Positions 1-15,000 of a stretch of 64,000 nucleotides of DNA are shown one piece after another. The position numbers and the translations under genes were made by a program. This DNA is from Rosistilla oblonga. Its GTDB lineage: Bacteria; Planctomycetota; Planctomycetia; Pirellulales; Pirellulaceae. The notes beneath the pieces were generated by a model that was not told where the DNA came from, did no database searches, and saw only the letters and a program-made list of their open reading frames with translations. Position 1 is the stretch's first letter, and every line of letters begins with the position of its first letter. The DNA lies in contig NZ_CP036292.1 in NCBI RefSeq assembly GCF_007751715.1, positions 1,798,001 through 1,862,000 on the forward strand, in the 5' to 3' direction.

Positions 1-3000
1 CGTTTATCAACACGGGAGTGCCATCAGCTAGTGTGACTACGTCGATTGGGGCGATATTGACCAACGAAGTCTTGCCCGCCTCAATTTCGGGAACTTGGTT
101 GAGCGGGAAATCTTGGGTTGGGATCGATAGGAGTTCGACGGTGTCAATTCCCTGGCCTTCCAGACTCAACCATTGAAGTTTGTCCATACTTGCGAGCGGA
201 CCAAGCAAATTCGCCGTTCGCAATGAATCGCCTTCTGGCTGCGCGTCTTTTCCCGACAAGTCAAAGCTGAAATGCCTAAGATTCGGGAACGACTGTAGGA
301 CAGACAAATCGTCGATATCGCTAGCGTTGTCAATGACAAGCGACTCAAGGAATCGCGCGCCTTTACGTGTGCCTACAAGATCGCTGGTATCTTCGGAGTT
401 GAATCGCCCCGACCGCAGAGAGTCAATATCGACTTGCGTAAATAAATCACTCGGCACATTGAGAGACCTAAGGTTGATTAGATATTCCAGACCATTGAAT
501 AGCAGAAACTCTTCAGAGTTCGAGAAGTCAAGGGAGGTTATTTCCGCCAAGTCACGGGCTGTGATATTTTCAGAGAAGCTGCCGTCATCACGATAGGAGA
601 TTTTCAGCGCGTCGGCGACCACTTGCCCTACTCCGCGAGAAACAGGCGCTCTTACGTGAGCCGTCCAAATAACGGGATTGCTATTTGCAAAATCTTTAGG
701 AGAACGGGTTCCATAACCAAAATCTACGTTTGAAGCACCTCCTTGTCCGTCTACGAAATCAAGATCTCCGCTGTTGTCGTCTGCAACGACAAACGTGTCG
801 CTACCGTCACCTCCGTACAGCCGATCGCGATCTGGATTGCCATAGTACGCCGCAGTCTCACCCGCAAATGGTGGGCTAACTTCAATAGTGAACTCGTTGC
901 CGTTGTGCGTTGCCGCACCTTCGGGTCGCGACACTTTCAAGTAGTAGTCGTCTCCAGGCAAACCTCGCAGATCAAAGATCGACTGGTTCTCGCGAAGCAA
1001 TCCGCCGTCAGAGTTGTAAAGACTGGCAGTGAAGCCTTCACTGGCAGCGGGAACGGAGATTGTCAAGCCAACGGCAACAACAGCATAGGGAGCGCCGTCA
1101 ACCATCAAGCGAAGACCAAATTCGGTGAAACCATGGTCCCGAAGGTTCAGCAGAAATCCAGAGAGGTTGTCGGCCGCATCTAGGGTTAGCTCCAATGGGT
1201 TACCTTGTCGAAGCGTGGTTGTGTCAACTATTGCTTGCCCGACTTCAAGCCAGCCTAGGTCGCCGGAAGCCCCCATCTGGCCAGGCTGAGCATGAGTGAC
1301 TTCGACGGATAGCCTGGCCGAAGAACTCGACACATCGAGTTGGTCCGACAATATTTCCATACTGATGGTCGCTCGACCGGGTGCGACCCCAGACTGCATG
1401 TTGCCAACGAGCCGCTTCGCGTCAATCAGATAGTATGCGAGCGGATTTCGAACGACACTTACTCTACCTTCAACATTAACGGCTATTGTGCTTCCATCAG
1501 CGGAAATCGATACGGAGTCAATTTGCTCATGCTCATTGCCGACAAGTATCGTCTTGGAAATTCGGTTTACTCGATCATAGATCTGCGCAAAATCGCCTTG
1601 CCTGTAAACCAGGAACTGCCCGTTTTGACTCAATGAAGAGCCAGAAATAGAGATGGCTGCAGCACTTGCCACGATAATGTCGTCTACCATTCCTGAAGCC
1701 GTATCATAAAGCACGATGTCTCCAGGCGAATCGAATCCTAACCACTGTTCTCTCTGTACAAACGCGATATACCGTCCATCACCGCTCATCGTTGGTGAAT
1801 CGGAGAACCGCTTAGGGTCACTTATTACGGTAGTTTCACCTCCTCGATCGACAGCAATTACAGCCTGCTGAACGACATTACTATCGATGCGTTGAGCCTC
1901 AAAAGCGACTATATCTCCGTCATAATTCAAGCGTGAGGTTCGCACAAGGAAACGGCCGGGCCGTTGCCCCGCAATACCTGGCACCGACGACGCACCAATT
2001 TCTCTGAATACCTGGGACTCGCGATCGAACACTACGACAGTACCATTGTCATCATCTGTGTAAGAAACAATTTTCCCGCTGCCACTAATTGCTGGGAACT
2101 GAAGAATGTTGCTTCGGAAATCCGGAACAAGATACGGTGGAAGATTGGTGTTAAGATCGACTATGTACGTACGGCGGAGTTGGGTACGTTCGTCATGCGT
2201 TGTGAATACAACGACACTTCCATCGGTAGACATAGAAGGTGTGAAACTTGGTCCGGGTTGGCTAACCGCTATTGCTTTGATGTCCCCGGTCTGAAGGTCA
2301 GCAACAAAGATTTCTCCTTGTTGCTGTGCTGGCAATTGAGTTCCGTACAACAAAAAGCGGCCGTCACTACTTAGCATCGTACGCCCAATGTTCACTGCAT
2401 TCGCTGCACCAAACTCCTTTGCCGCGAGTGGCAGCACTTGCGTTTCAGTGTTAGCGGATACGATGATTTCGCGACGTTCAGGTGTCACATAGATATAATC
2501 CCCTGGCAATCCATTGCCGAGCGTGTTGATGCGGAACCATTGTTCGCCTCGTGTGTCGGCGAACTCGCGGTGTTCTAGGCCCAGCACGGTCTTGGCGAAT
2601 GAGTCTTGATTGAACAGGCCGTTGGGGAGCAAGATTTGCATCAAGCTGTCGGAGTTGGCCGGGCCCGGGACTCCAGTAAAAGATTCTGAATCAAACTTAC
2701 CTATCAATACTTGATTCAGGTCGTTTGTCGTTGCCGCTAGTTCGGTAGACAGTCGGTGATTGGAAAGTTGATCGTTGATCTTTTGAGCGATCGTCGCCGC
2801 GTCGGCTTGCCGGACGATCGCGATCCGCGTTTCCGTACGAATCTTGAGTGCTGTGCCGAGCTTGGCTTCGATGAGAGTTCGCAAACGACCGGGTTCGATC
2901 GGCGTGTCTGAGGCTTGAACAGCGATGACGGTGATGGTTGGAGTGCCGATCAGCTCACCAGCGGCGTTGACGCTTTGACTCTGCACTTCAAACTTCAATC

Positions 3001-6000
3001 CGTTGGGGATCGCAATGTTCTCGTTAGATAGCCACTGCGTGGAATAGCCACCAACAATGCCACCTACGCCCGCTGTATGCTGCGCGAGCGAAAGCAGATT
3101 CCGCGCCGCAGTTCCCTCAAGCGTGTTGGACTCCATTTTGACTTGGATGATCTTTTGGGTTGCAAGGGATGTTTCAATCACCCAGCGGCTCTCCGTTACC
3201 GCGACGACATCACGCGACTTCGCAGCAAACTTAGCGGTGATCGTTTCGGCAATCTGCTTGGGGCGCTGGTCGTTGATCGATACTGGATCGATGAAGCTGA
3301 TGCCTTTGTCCGTCACCGTGGCAATTTGCAGCGGAGTGGCCGATGCGACTTTGCCGTCCGGCAACGCAGAACTCTCGGCGTGTGCGTCGATGCCGGTCGC
3401 GGAGAACTCCAGCCGACGCGATGCGGAAGCGCTGCGCGTGTTGACCAAGATGCCAAACTTCAAGCCCGTGCCGCCGCCGGGAATTACATCGGGCAGCGGT
3501 GTCGAAGCGCCCCACTTCGCACCATGTCGCATCAATTGCGTCGGAGCAAACCCGAGAGTCTTTGCCAGCCCCGCATCGACAAGATCGTTGGCGCCGTCAG
3601 CCGAGATCAACGCGAAACTGGTTGGTGAGTCACCATTGGCGAGTACTTTATTGGGTCGATCACCAAGGTAGTCAGGATCAATCGAGAATTGCAAGAAGCT
3701 TTGCCCTTGGCTTTCCGTGAGTTCAACTCGCATGAATTCACTGTAAGGCACCGCGGCGTGAGTCCCCATCGCTGGAATCGCTAGCGAGTTGAGTTGCGAT
3801 CGAATCGAATCTACGAACTCAGCGCGAAGCTGAGGAAGCGGCTCTGGCACGATCTCGACAGTGCCTCCATAGTCGCCTGTGGAAACACTAAGACCCTGGC
3901 GAATCGGCAATTGATAGTTCGTCTGCAAGGCAAGGTCGAGCGTCAACCCTGCCGGTAAATTGATCGTCGTCGGGAGTGGCGTCTCACTTGCCGAGACGAT
4001 GCGAGAACCCGCCAACGATCCATCGGACGCTAGGGTGAAACCGAGCGTTTCAACCAAAGCGTTTTCAGCCGCATCATTGCGGTCAGGCACGATCAACAGT
4101 TGAGGCCCCGACTCGCCAAACAATTTTGGCGAGGTGGATGTCTCCTTCACGCCGATGGCCAGTGTCGCGGGAGTGAAGTGCAACTGCACCGAATTGTTGC
4201 TCGTTTTGGCGATCTTACCGTTCACCGCATCGGAGGCACCTGCAAAGAACACGACGTCGATCGTATCGCCTGGCTTGATCCGAATCGAGTCCGATCGAGT
4301 CAACATTAAGCCATTGACGAAAACCGCAAAATCGCCGCCGATGGTATGCGTGTAGCTCAGGAAACCATCCTGCGTGTTTTCCAAGCGTTGGATCAGCGTA
4401 TATCGCTCGCCTACGTCAGGCACTCGATCCGAAGTAATCGACATCGATTGCGATGAAATAGCGGCTGTGAATCCAGTACCTCCCGAATAGGCATTGTCAG
4501 CGACGACCATCTCTGGTGCCGCCCCGACAATATCAAAGTTGACACTTGTCGCCGTGAAGTACTTCCACTTGGGTGACGTGGTAGCGAACTCCGCTTGCGT
4601 ATCGCCCAGCAAGGTAGCTGCCGCCGTCGGATGAGGGACGATATCGACCGTCACCTTGCCCTTGAGCGGAAAACTCTCGTCCTGAGTCGTTGGATCGGTC
4701 ACTGCATAGGCGTTGATCGCATCTGTCAAAGCGGTTTGCAGACCGTCACGCGTGTACGATCCGCCGGTGACAGACACCGTCCCGTTGACACCTTCGCGTT
4801 GCACCGACAACTGGAAATCCAACGGCGTATCGAGTGTCGTTCCGGCGGGAATCGGGTCCGTGATGATTTGGGTTTTGAGTTCTCGTTCAAACGTAACGGG
4901 ACGTCCCGTTCCCGGATTCGCCAGATACTCACCCCCACCCGCAGGCGTCACATTCGCCAGCGTATCGACTGGAGAGCGAAGCGTCGTACTACCCACCTTC
5001 GCAAACGGCCCAATCTCCTGGATGCGAGGCGCACCGTAGACGATGTAGACCGTGCCTGCATTGTTCTTCAACTCACCTGTTTTCGGGTCGATCACATCCG
5101 CATTTGCCGCGCTGACAGCAAGGTCGTCGTAGCCATCCTGATTGATGTCAATGCGAGCGTTGCTGGCAATGCCTGTAACTTCAGGTCCACGCCCACCGCC
5201 GTCAATAACGATGTCAGCATCCGCCAGCGTCAACTCCAGTCCTCGCGATTGAATATCAAAGAAAACGTAGACAACGCTTTCTTTGTTGATGTCGTCCGCT
5301 GCCCATGAGTTTCTCATCAAGGAAAAATCCATTTTCCCGTCCCCTGAATAATCGCCAAAAGCGGCATCAAGGCGAATAGGTCTTTGGTCCGAAGAGAAGC
5401 CGGTTAATGTTTGCTCGATACCATCCCCTTCATTGAGAAAGTAGGTGATCGTTACACTCTCCGGTGAGCCTGGGATTGCAGGTGAACTCGGGATCGAGCG
5501 AAGGTGCCTTACTTCGGCTGCCAAACCAGCAGCGTCCAAATCATAGCTTTGTTCGCCATCCGTGATTGTTGCTGGGCTGGATAATCGCTCTTTCCAAGCA
5601 ACAGAATCAAAATCGTAATGCGCGACGAGTCCACGAAGATCGACTGGGCTAGTCAAAACGCTCAGTGATTGCGTTCCGGTTTGACTTGTTCCCACCCAGA
5701 ATGTTGCAACAGACGGCGTATCGGTCCCAGGCAGCATTGACACAATCGTGTCGATGCCTGCGACACCGTTACCGTCAGTTCTAAAAATGCCTGCTGCATC
5801 GGTAATAGCGTATTGACCGTTTTTCGCCAAACTCAATGATGCTTCCGTGACTCGGTTGCTAGCCGGTTTGGCAATCTCCCAATCACGTCCGCGCATCAAT
5901 TGAATCTGCTCTTGATCGCGATGGTATCCGTTTCCAGTCAGTGCTCCGCCTACAAATACTTGGTTCGCTGAGTTCGTTCCGCTCAACACCGCGAGCAACT

Positions 6001-9000
6001 CATTGTTTTCTGTTCCTGCGACATTGCCCGTGAACGATACACCCGCAATGTCAGAAGTGGTTTGGAACTGAACCTGAGAGCCGCTCAACGTCAGCAGGCC
6101 CGAAGGTGTTCGATCCAAAGGCCCCTCAATGACTTTTACGAGATTCTTTGCAACATTCCCGGCAGGTACTTTTAGTGCAAAATCTGAATAACCATTTCCT
6201 GTAAAGTCACCCAAGGCAACAAAGCCGTCCGGAGCATACTTAGGTTCAACTGGTGTAACAATAAGCTGTTCACTGCCAATAGTCTCATTCGCGTCACTGA
6301 ATGAAATAACGAAACTTTCGGTGTTCTGGACGACAAGTAACTGTTGCTTTGCATCGCTATCGCCAGATTCGTCGGCAAGAAGTTTTAATCCTGAGAACAG
6401 ACCGGGTGTCGCTGGGTCCTGAACGTCCTGTACTCCCTTGCCTGCGAGCACAACCTGATAATCACTTTCACTCAGATCAATAACCGCAGGGTCACCAGCG
6501 ACGGCACTTTTGATACGCGAGCCTTTGAAAATGTCGAAGACAAGGTCACCAGCAAACGAGTAATTGATCGAAACTTCAGTTAGTCCATCTCCGTCAAGAT
6601 CACCTGCGGAGGAGAAAGTGTACCGCAACACTTGCAGTCGTTTGTCGGAAGGGGTTGTCCAAGTCACTGCCGCTACCGCAGGTGGGGCAAAAGCCTCAAT
6701 GGAATGAATGATCACGGAACTGTCGAAAACGCTTGGACCTGCATCAAACTGGTAGGTCATGTCGAAATCCAGTGTGTCTCCGACGGAAACCGCAATCCCA
6801 GAAGCTAACATGGAAGGTTCAATCATAGTGCCATTTAACAAGACATCACTGATTCGTCCCTCTTGCGAAATGCTGACTAGGCCGCTGTAGTCGCTCGTCC
6901 ATCGCCGACGAACCACTACGTTGAAGTCGCGCGGAACAGACTCTACCTCAGAGGTTTCAAGTCTAAATTCGTCGCCGATATCTCCGCTGGTCAGCGAAAC
7001 TTCAACGCCATCAATGCTGAACTGTTGCCCACTGTCAACGACTGGCAAGAACCTACCGGAATCGACGGAGTACGTTTTAGACCACTGGCTATCGGTCGAG
7101 GTAGTCGCGGAATCCGCAAGGTGACGCAACTCGCGAAAATCGGAACTCAGGAAGAGTTCGCCAATCGTGTCCGTCTCAGCTTCCGGCGTATTTCGATGCA
7201 GCCGATCGACAATGAGTTCGTCGTAGAGATCACCATCAAGCGAAGGGATCGTTACCAAACTATCGGCGTATCCCCAATCTATATTCACCATCGCGTCTGG
7301 TATTTCCAGCGTTGGTTTGCCTGATTCAGTACCTGTGTAAATTGGACGTACAATGCCTCCATCAACCTCAACAAATCCTGCAAGTCCGACTCCAAAGTGC
7401 CCAAAGATTGGGTTGAACGACTGTGTGGTTATAGGGGGAACCAAAGTTTTCGTAATGGAGTTTGGTACAGGACCGAAAACGATGTCGACCGTCGATTCGC
7501 TAACCTCTTTGCGAAATTCCGAATATCCATCTTGATTTAAGTTTCCGGTGGCAAACAGGGCGCGATCTACACCGATGAATTCTGCACTACCGGTTGCCAC
7601 GAAAACGGATTTACCAACCTCTGATCCTAGAAATCGAATGGAATAATTTAGTGTCTGATAGACTTTTGGAGTTGAGGTTTCCTTTGCGGTCAACTTGAGA
7701 ATGTAGTAGTCCGGAAGTCCTTTGATAGAAGGGTCTTCAACCGTGCTAGTGGGGTCACCAGGGCGCGTGGCGCGAGCAGGAACGAGTGTATGAGAGATCA
7801 CGGTTCCTAGCAGATCGTCCGCTACCGCTTGAATCATGCTTGTTTCAAGGAGTGACTTTGCCGAATCGCCAAACTTCTTCAATGAAGGGGGCACTGAAAT
7901 AACGAATTGATCAACGTCCGCAGCGAGCTTGTCGTCTTTATCAACGAATGCGTGGAAGCTCAGACCATCGATCACAATGTCTTCTTGGGAGAAGAGCGGT
8001 GACCAATCGATATCGAGATACGTCGCTCGCCCAATGTTATTGTTGTCGCCAAAACCTCTTGCAAACTCATATCGATCTGGGGCAACACCAGTGTTGTTGC
8101 CGTCAATCCAGTCATCGCCGTCGTCGCCTTCAAGCAAATCGTTGCCACCACCGCCTTGAATGACATCGCGTCCGGGGCCGCCGTTGATTGTGTCGCTGCC
8201 TGCTCCTCCGAAGAGTCGGTCGTTGTCTGCGCCGCCGTTAATATACAGGTCGCCTAGGCGGCCTCGACGCGGGGCGTCTTGCAATGCGATGCCGAACTCG
8301 GCTTCAGAACCAGGGAACTTGTAGCCTGGTTCGGCGTGGACTTCATCGTCTCCTCCACGTGTCTCGATACGCATCCCTTCCACATCGACGCTCTGGAAGA
8401 AGGCGTAGTGTTGTAGGAAATCGCCTTCGCCGATTGTGTTGGCCGCGAACCGCTGGTTGTTGAGATCCCAGACCAAGCCCGTGAACTCGTAGCGAGCAAA
8501 GGTGGCGTTGTACCGCACCGCGACATGATCGGGGATCGGTCGGCCCTTGTCGTCAATGTCACCGCCAAGGTAGATGACTTGGTCGTACCCCTCTTGACCA
8601 TCGAAACGGTCGGATTGCGAGGGAACGGTGTAGCGTTCTTCGGAAGTGCTGACGATCCGCTGTTGCCGTTTGTCTCGGGGCAACGAATCAGGGATGACTT
8701 GGAACAAGTCGTCGCCGGGACCACCCCACAATAAATCGCTTGCTTGGCGATCGCTTCCGCCGGAAAGCACGTCGTTGCCCTCGCCACCCAGAATCCAGTC
8801 TTCTCCACTGCCACCGCGCAGCCGGTCGTTGCCGGGACCGCCCAATATAATATCGCGGCGGCGACCTGCATCGCCCAGAGATTTATTGCCGTAGTCGAAA
8901 ACTCGTTCGACGAGGTTCGCGGGTGTTTCATCAAGAACAATTTGCGCAGCGGCTCGCGCGGGATCGACGATCAATTGATAGATCGCGTAACGATCGGGAT

Positions 9001-12000
9001 CGTTGTCCGCAGCCACAGTGTTCCACGACACATGCACGGCGTAATCGCCCGCAGGCAAATTCTGTAAGTCGACGACGGCATCAGATTGACCGCCTTGGCT
9101 GACCGAAGTGCTGATGATCGCGGCTGTCAAATTGTCTCCACCGCTAAGCCGGGCCAGTTCCAATCGCACGGGATCGCTGTTGTTGAACAGACTCAACACG
9201 ATTTGAGTCACGCTGCGTTTTGCCGGATCGTCGAGCGTGAAGGCGTACCAGTCTTCATCGCTCTTGGACGACAACGACAGTCCGTTGACGACACGGACTT
9301 GCTCCAGGGTGGATGCGGTGGTCCGCTCGCTACGAATTTGCGTCAACCAAGTGGCATCGTTGACGTTGTTGTTGTCGGTCTTGACTGGTGTCACACCATT
9401 AACGCGACGTGCTCCGTTGGTTTCGGCCCAATCAACGCCTGAGAATTCGATCTCGTATTGCGTCGGCCCCAGTTCACTCTTCAATCGCAACCAAAATACG
9501 ATTTCCTCGTCGCGTACTTTATCAGTGAGAGTCACCGACGGAGTCAGCGTTCCGAGTCTTTGTTCCAGTTGCAGTTTGACATTTTGTAAGCTCAAACGGC
9601 TCGACGAGCCAACTTGGAACCAGCCACCCAGTTCATGTGATTCGAGAACCGCCGTTTCCATTTTCTTGAAGTCGGGTTGAGCGTTGCCCAGCCAAACGCT
9701 TTGATCGGACGATGTGATTTGTGGCTCTGTTCCGGCCACTGGGGTTTCAATGTAAGAAAAATACAGTTCGGGAACGATTCCAGGGATCACCGACAATTCA
9801 CTGATCGTGATATACCCGTCCAAGTCCGACATCGTAAAGGTGTAGATGTCTTCGTCTGCAACGCCGTCAATCGTCAGTCCTGTGTAAGCGGCTCCGGCAA
9901 TCGTCGAGATCGGTGTGGTCGTCTCGGCCAGTCGATCACCACTGAATTGGAACGCGATGTCTTCGTTGCGGTTTTCGTCAAGATTTTCCGTTTGGTCGAT
10001 CAAGATTGCGCGACCGGGCAGGATATCGACGTAGTCGTCACCGGCTCCGGCATCGATCCAAACACTCTTCACGACCGTGGGGCCGACAATGACCGTATCG
10101 TCACCACCGAGAGCGTCGATGATGATCGCTTGAAAATTGTCTTCGGGCGGTAGCAGATCAGCGATGTTTTCCAGTCCAGTCTCGATCCGCTGGGACGTTT
10201 GGCCCTCGCGGAAGCCTAACTCGTTTTTAGCAATGTTGTTGACGCCTTGGATCGTTAGCGGCACTGCTATGTCGGCCATCTCTGATCTTTTTTCGGCTTG
10301 CCCGTCGGCCAGTACCAATCGCAGCCGATACAGATTGTCACCACTGAGCGACGTGTCGTAGACGAAACTCTCGGCTTCGACGATTTCTCCTAGTCCAGCC
10401 AGTTCCAATGCGTTATTGACATCGAGGACCAAATCTTTCAGTGATTTGTTGTCACTGGTTTGACTGCGTTGGAGCGCGGAAACACCGGTTCGCGTATCGA
10501 GCCGTGGGACGACGACTTCGATCGGATCGGCATCAAATATCTTGAGGCTAAAGACTGCGTCGCCGGTCAGGCGACCGTTGAACGTATTCTGCGCCGCCGC
10601 TGCATCGGTAGTCGTCGTGGTTGCGATGGTATTCGCTGCTTGCGTTTGCCCCAACGCGAACCGCGAGTCATCTTCGAGTCCGGCACCGACGATCGCTTCG
10701 GCGTAGAACAAGTCACGTGGATTCCAGATTGGTTTTCCGTCCGCTCCCACCGCATCGTAAGACAGGCGAATTTGAGCATCAAAGGTGCTGTTGTCTTGGT
10801 TGGACGTGCGGCGAGTGATGAGGTGTCGTCCGCTGAGTAGTCCCGGTTCGGTGACGAAGTCGACATGAATTTCGTCTTCGAGATTGGTGCCTGAGTAATA
10901 CCACACGAAACCCGTATCCTTGGCGTACTCTTTCCAGGCGTCGCCAGACAAACCTTCGTCCAGTTGCGAGAACGGTGTTCCGTCGCGACGGTACAAGCGA
11001 TCGGGGCTGCCCAGCGGGGCACCGTTGCCGAACAGGAAGTCCAGTCCCGTGCCACCATACAATTCGTCTTGCTGGTTAAAGCCGCCCATGAACCGGTTCA
11101 AACCGGTTTCTTCAAGTGAAGCGACATTAGGGTCCAGCGACTCGCTAATTTGGCCCGTGATGTTGTCTCGACGAACCCCAAAGTTCTTGACGACAAAATC
11201 CGCGTCGTCGTCGGTACGCAGCCCGCCGATATCGATATGCCCCAGTTCGCCGGGGAAGTACGCTGGGTTTTCGGACCAAGCGAACATTTGGTTCGTGCCG
11301 GTGCCACCAATTAGATCATCGTTGCCTCGGCCCGCAAACAAGACATCGTGGTCGAGCGTTGATCCAACATTCGCACCCGAGTCGCCCCACAACCGATCAT
11401 CGCCGCCGTAACCGAAGATCACGTCACTACCCGCACCACCATCGAGACGATCACGACCGTCGCTTCCGCGCAAGATGTCGTTGCCCGGACCACCTTGCAG
11501 GACTGCGACCCAATCATCGCTAGCCGCCGTCAACTGACTCGCATCGACCGGGTGAACTTGGTCAAACTCGATAATGTCGTTACCACCCAAGCCATCGATC
11601 TGAATTTGCTCGACCAGCGGTCGCCCTTGCGTATCCCGCCATTGTGCCAACACTTCACAGCGCCCATCGCCCATCACCATTGCTTCGCCACAACCGTTGA
11701 CGCCAGGCGGAATCATCACGGACATGATGTTAAACGACTTCGCGTTGGCAGCGAACAGCGGTGTCTTGCCATCAACGCCAAACAGATTTCCTGTGACACT
11801 CGAAATTGAAAATTGTTGGCCCGCGTCGTCCGTCTCAGCGATCGGTCCAACAATGCCGATCAGATTGCCGAACCGTCGGAATAGATAGTCGTCTTTGGGT
11901 TTACCTTGATTGAGTGCTTCCAGCAGTCTGTCAATTTCAAAGGTGCCAGGAGTAGTTACAGCAAATACTTTTGGACTAGTGCCTGTCGCCGTTTTGATTG

Positions 12001-15000
12001 TAATTGTGATTGTGATACCGCCGACTGGCACGACGACTTGATTGGGCAGTTCGACCGCTCCGATAATCGACTGGCGTTGCTCCGCGACAGTGATGTAGTC
12101 AGCATTGTCCGACCCACGCACCAGCAACACATCCGTCGGATTCACACCGATCGGAACGCCCAAGTCACCATCAAACGAGTCACCGAAGAACTTGTAGTGG
12201 CTCGCGGTATCCAGCACCAATTGGTCGAGCCACTGTTCTCCGTATAGTGCATCGTACCCATCCTGGCCTTCGAGGATGTCGGAATCCGCTCCGCCATACA
12301 AACGGTCATTGCCGCCGCCGCCGAACAGATCATCCTCCCCCGAACCACCACTCAACAAGTCGTCACCACCGACCGTGTCCGCTTTATTGTTGTCTGCATA
12401 GTCCGGCCCATTGAGCCAATCGCCAAGAATGCGATCTTTACCACCGTCTCCGTAGAGCAATTCGCGGCGCACATTGCCGTAAAGAACGTCGCCATCCGGT
12501 CCACCGTGCAGTTCGTCGCCTAGCAATTGCACTTCGTCGCTAGTAATGTCAGCGGCTGTGTTGGCTGCCCAAGCATACAGATAATCGATCCCCGCTCCGC
12601 CCCACAGCGTCTGCCCCACCGTGATCGCGTCATTGGTGCCGATACCTTCATCACCGTAAACGTAATCCGTTCCGCCATCGCCGAAGACCAAGTCGATCCC
12701 GAATCCACCACGAACGATGTCATCGCCTTCGCCACCGCGAATGATATCGTTGCCTACACCACCGGTAACGAACGAATCATTCCCAGCACCCGCATCGACG
12801 TAGTCACTACCGTCCCCGCCATCAAGCAGTCGGTCATCGCCGCTTCCGCCGAACAACCAGTCGATGTCGTCACCACCTTCCAGTGAGTCGCGCCCATCAT
12901 CGCTGCCACCGGGAACACTGCCATCCAGCGACCGTTGCTTGACCAACCTTGGCATCAGCGCAAATCCATCATTTGTAACGCCTTCGCGTTTCCGCTCTGC
13001 CAATTCAATCGGAAATTCAAAGCCTCCCGATTCTCGCAGCATCGCGGACGTCAACATCATGTTCTTATCGAACAATGTTGTGCCAAGCATTTCAACAAAC
13101 GTAAACGCCGCATGGCCCCCGAACAGCAGATCGTTCCCTTTGCCTCCCTGAACTACATCGTCGCCCAAACCACCAACCAAAAAGTCGCGTCCGATACCAC
13201 CGATCAGCGAATCGTTACCATCTTCCCCGAATAGATCATTGTCTCCATTCCCCCCCTCAATGCGATCGTCCCCGCTACCGCCGTAAACAATGTCACGTCC
13301 CTTGCCGGACGTGATAAAGTCGTTTCCTGCGTCCCCGTAGACCGTGTTATTACCATTGCCTGCGAAAACGTAGTCATCTCCACTGCCAGCTCGAATCAAA
13401 TCATTCGATTCGCCCGCTTCAATGCGATCGTTCCCGTCGCCACCGTCGATGGTGAGGCTCTTTCCTGCGGCGGCATTTGACATCAAGACATCGTTGCCAC
13501 TTCCCAAATAAACAACCCCTTCACCCGCAAATACATTGACCACGTCATCGCCCGGTCCTGCAACGACAAAGTCATCTCCATCACTTCCATAAATGCGATC
13601 CGAGGAGTCCGATGGTGCAAGCGACTGGTTAGTTGGAACTTTTTTATCGGTATTGATTAGGACGTAAAGCCGCTCCCACTCAGCAAAACTATTAAAGGTT
13701 ACATCGGGTGTCGAATCAGAAGGCCAATCACCGATCAATACTTGTTTGGTCCCCTCGTTAGAAACCGCTTGGCCTACAATCGTTGCTGTATAGGCATAGA
13801 GCGTGTCTCGACCAGCACCTCCGATCAGCACATCGCTGCCCGCTTCCCCAAACAATTCGTCGCTATCGTTGCCGCCATCGATGAGATCGTCTCCTGTACC
13901 TCCGCGAATTTCATCGTCGCCGTCGCCGCCGAAGAGCATGTCGTTACCCTTCTGACCATCGATCGCATCCGCCCCACCGCCGCCGTGAACCCAGTCGGTG
14001 CCGAAACCGGCATTAATCACATCGCGGCCAGCAACTACCTTGAGAGTCTCGTAGGCTTTTCCGTCTGCATCTATTTGCGCTTTCGTGAATGGAGATTGAC
14101 CTGGAATGTAACCCTGTGTTCCACCACCACCCTCGGGGGAGAGTCCATCACCAAGGATAGCGTCATTGCCTTCGCCACCGTCAATACGATCATTGCCAGC
14201 GCCGCCGACGATGACGTCGTTCCCCGCTTTGCCTAAAATCAAATCGTCGTCTGGGCCGCCGATAAGAGTGTCATTTCCTGGTCCGCCAGTGATCTTGTCA
14301 TTTCCTGCACCGCCATCGAGATAGTTGACGCCGAGGCCACCGACCAGTGTGTCACGATCGCCCGTTGGACTAGATTTTTGCTCCACATTTTTGGCATATC
14401 CATAGAACGTAGAACTCCCTCCGCCGCCGTAGAACTCATCGTCGCCTGATCCCCCCCAAGCTGTCACGGGAGCCGTAACGTTTCGGGCAACGGTCAGAAC
14501 ATTCACTCCGTCCCCAAAGTGTGCCACGATACTGTTCACGTTGCTGATCGTTTGACTCGTTTCGAAGGCCGAAATCACATACTGACCAGCTTCCTTTCCG
14601 GCCTCGATACGAAACTTTTCTTCTTGATCACTGGCACCAACATTCAGTTGGAAAACACCGTTTCCAATATCACGTGCTAATTCGATCTCCTTCGCGCTGC
14701 ACGAATGCGAATACTCAAGAAGCACGAGATTGACGAGGTCAGCATTGGTCTCAATGAATGTTTTGGAAATTTTTTTGAAACCAAGGTTAACGCTGCCCGT
14801 GACCTTTAATCCGGCAACAGCTTTCGCGGAAAGTTCGCCATGCAAGTCAAATATGCACTGCGGCCCCAGTTCAAATCGCTCAGTAAGCTCGTCTATCCGA
14901 ACCTTGCCATCGTCATTTGGGTCGTGCAGGTTCAGATCGACAGTCGCAAAAATACCGCCACCGCCGTAGGGGGCAATCGTCAATTTGGCAACGCCGTAAT

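Noticed and set aside
8254-8940. 228-codon minus-strand frame in the giant gene
   Set aside because: It is in another frame than the RTX text, which continues unbroken through this stretch.
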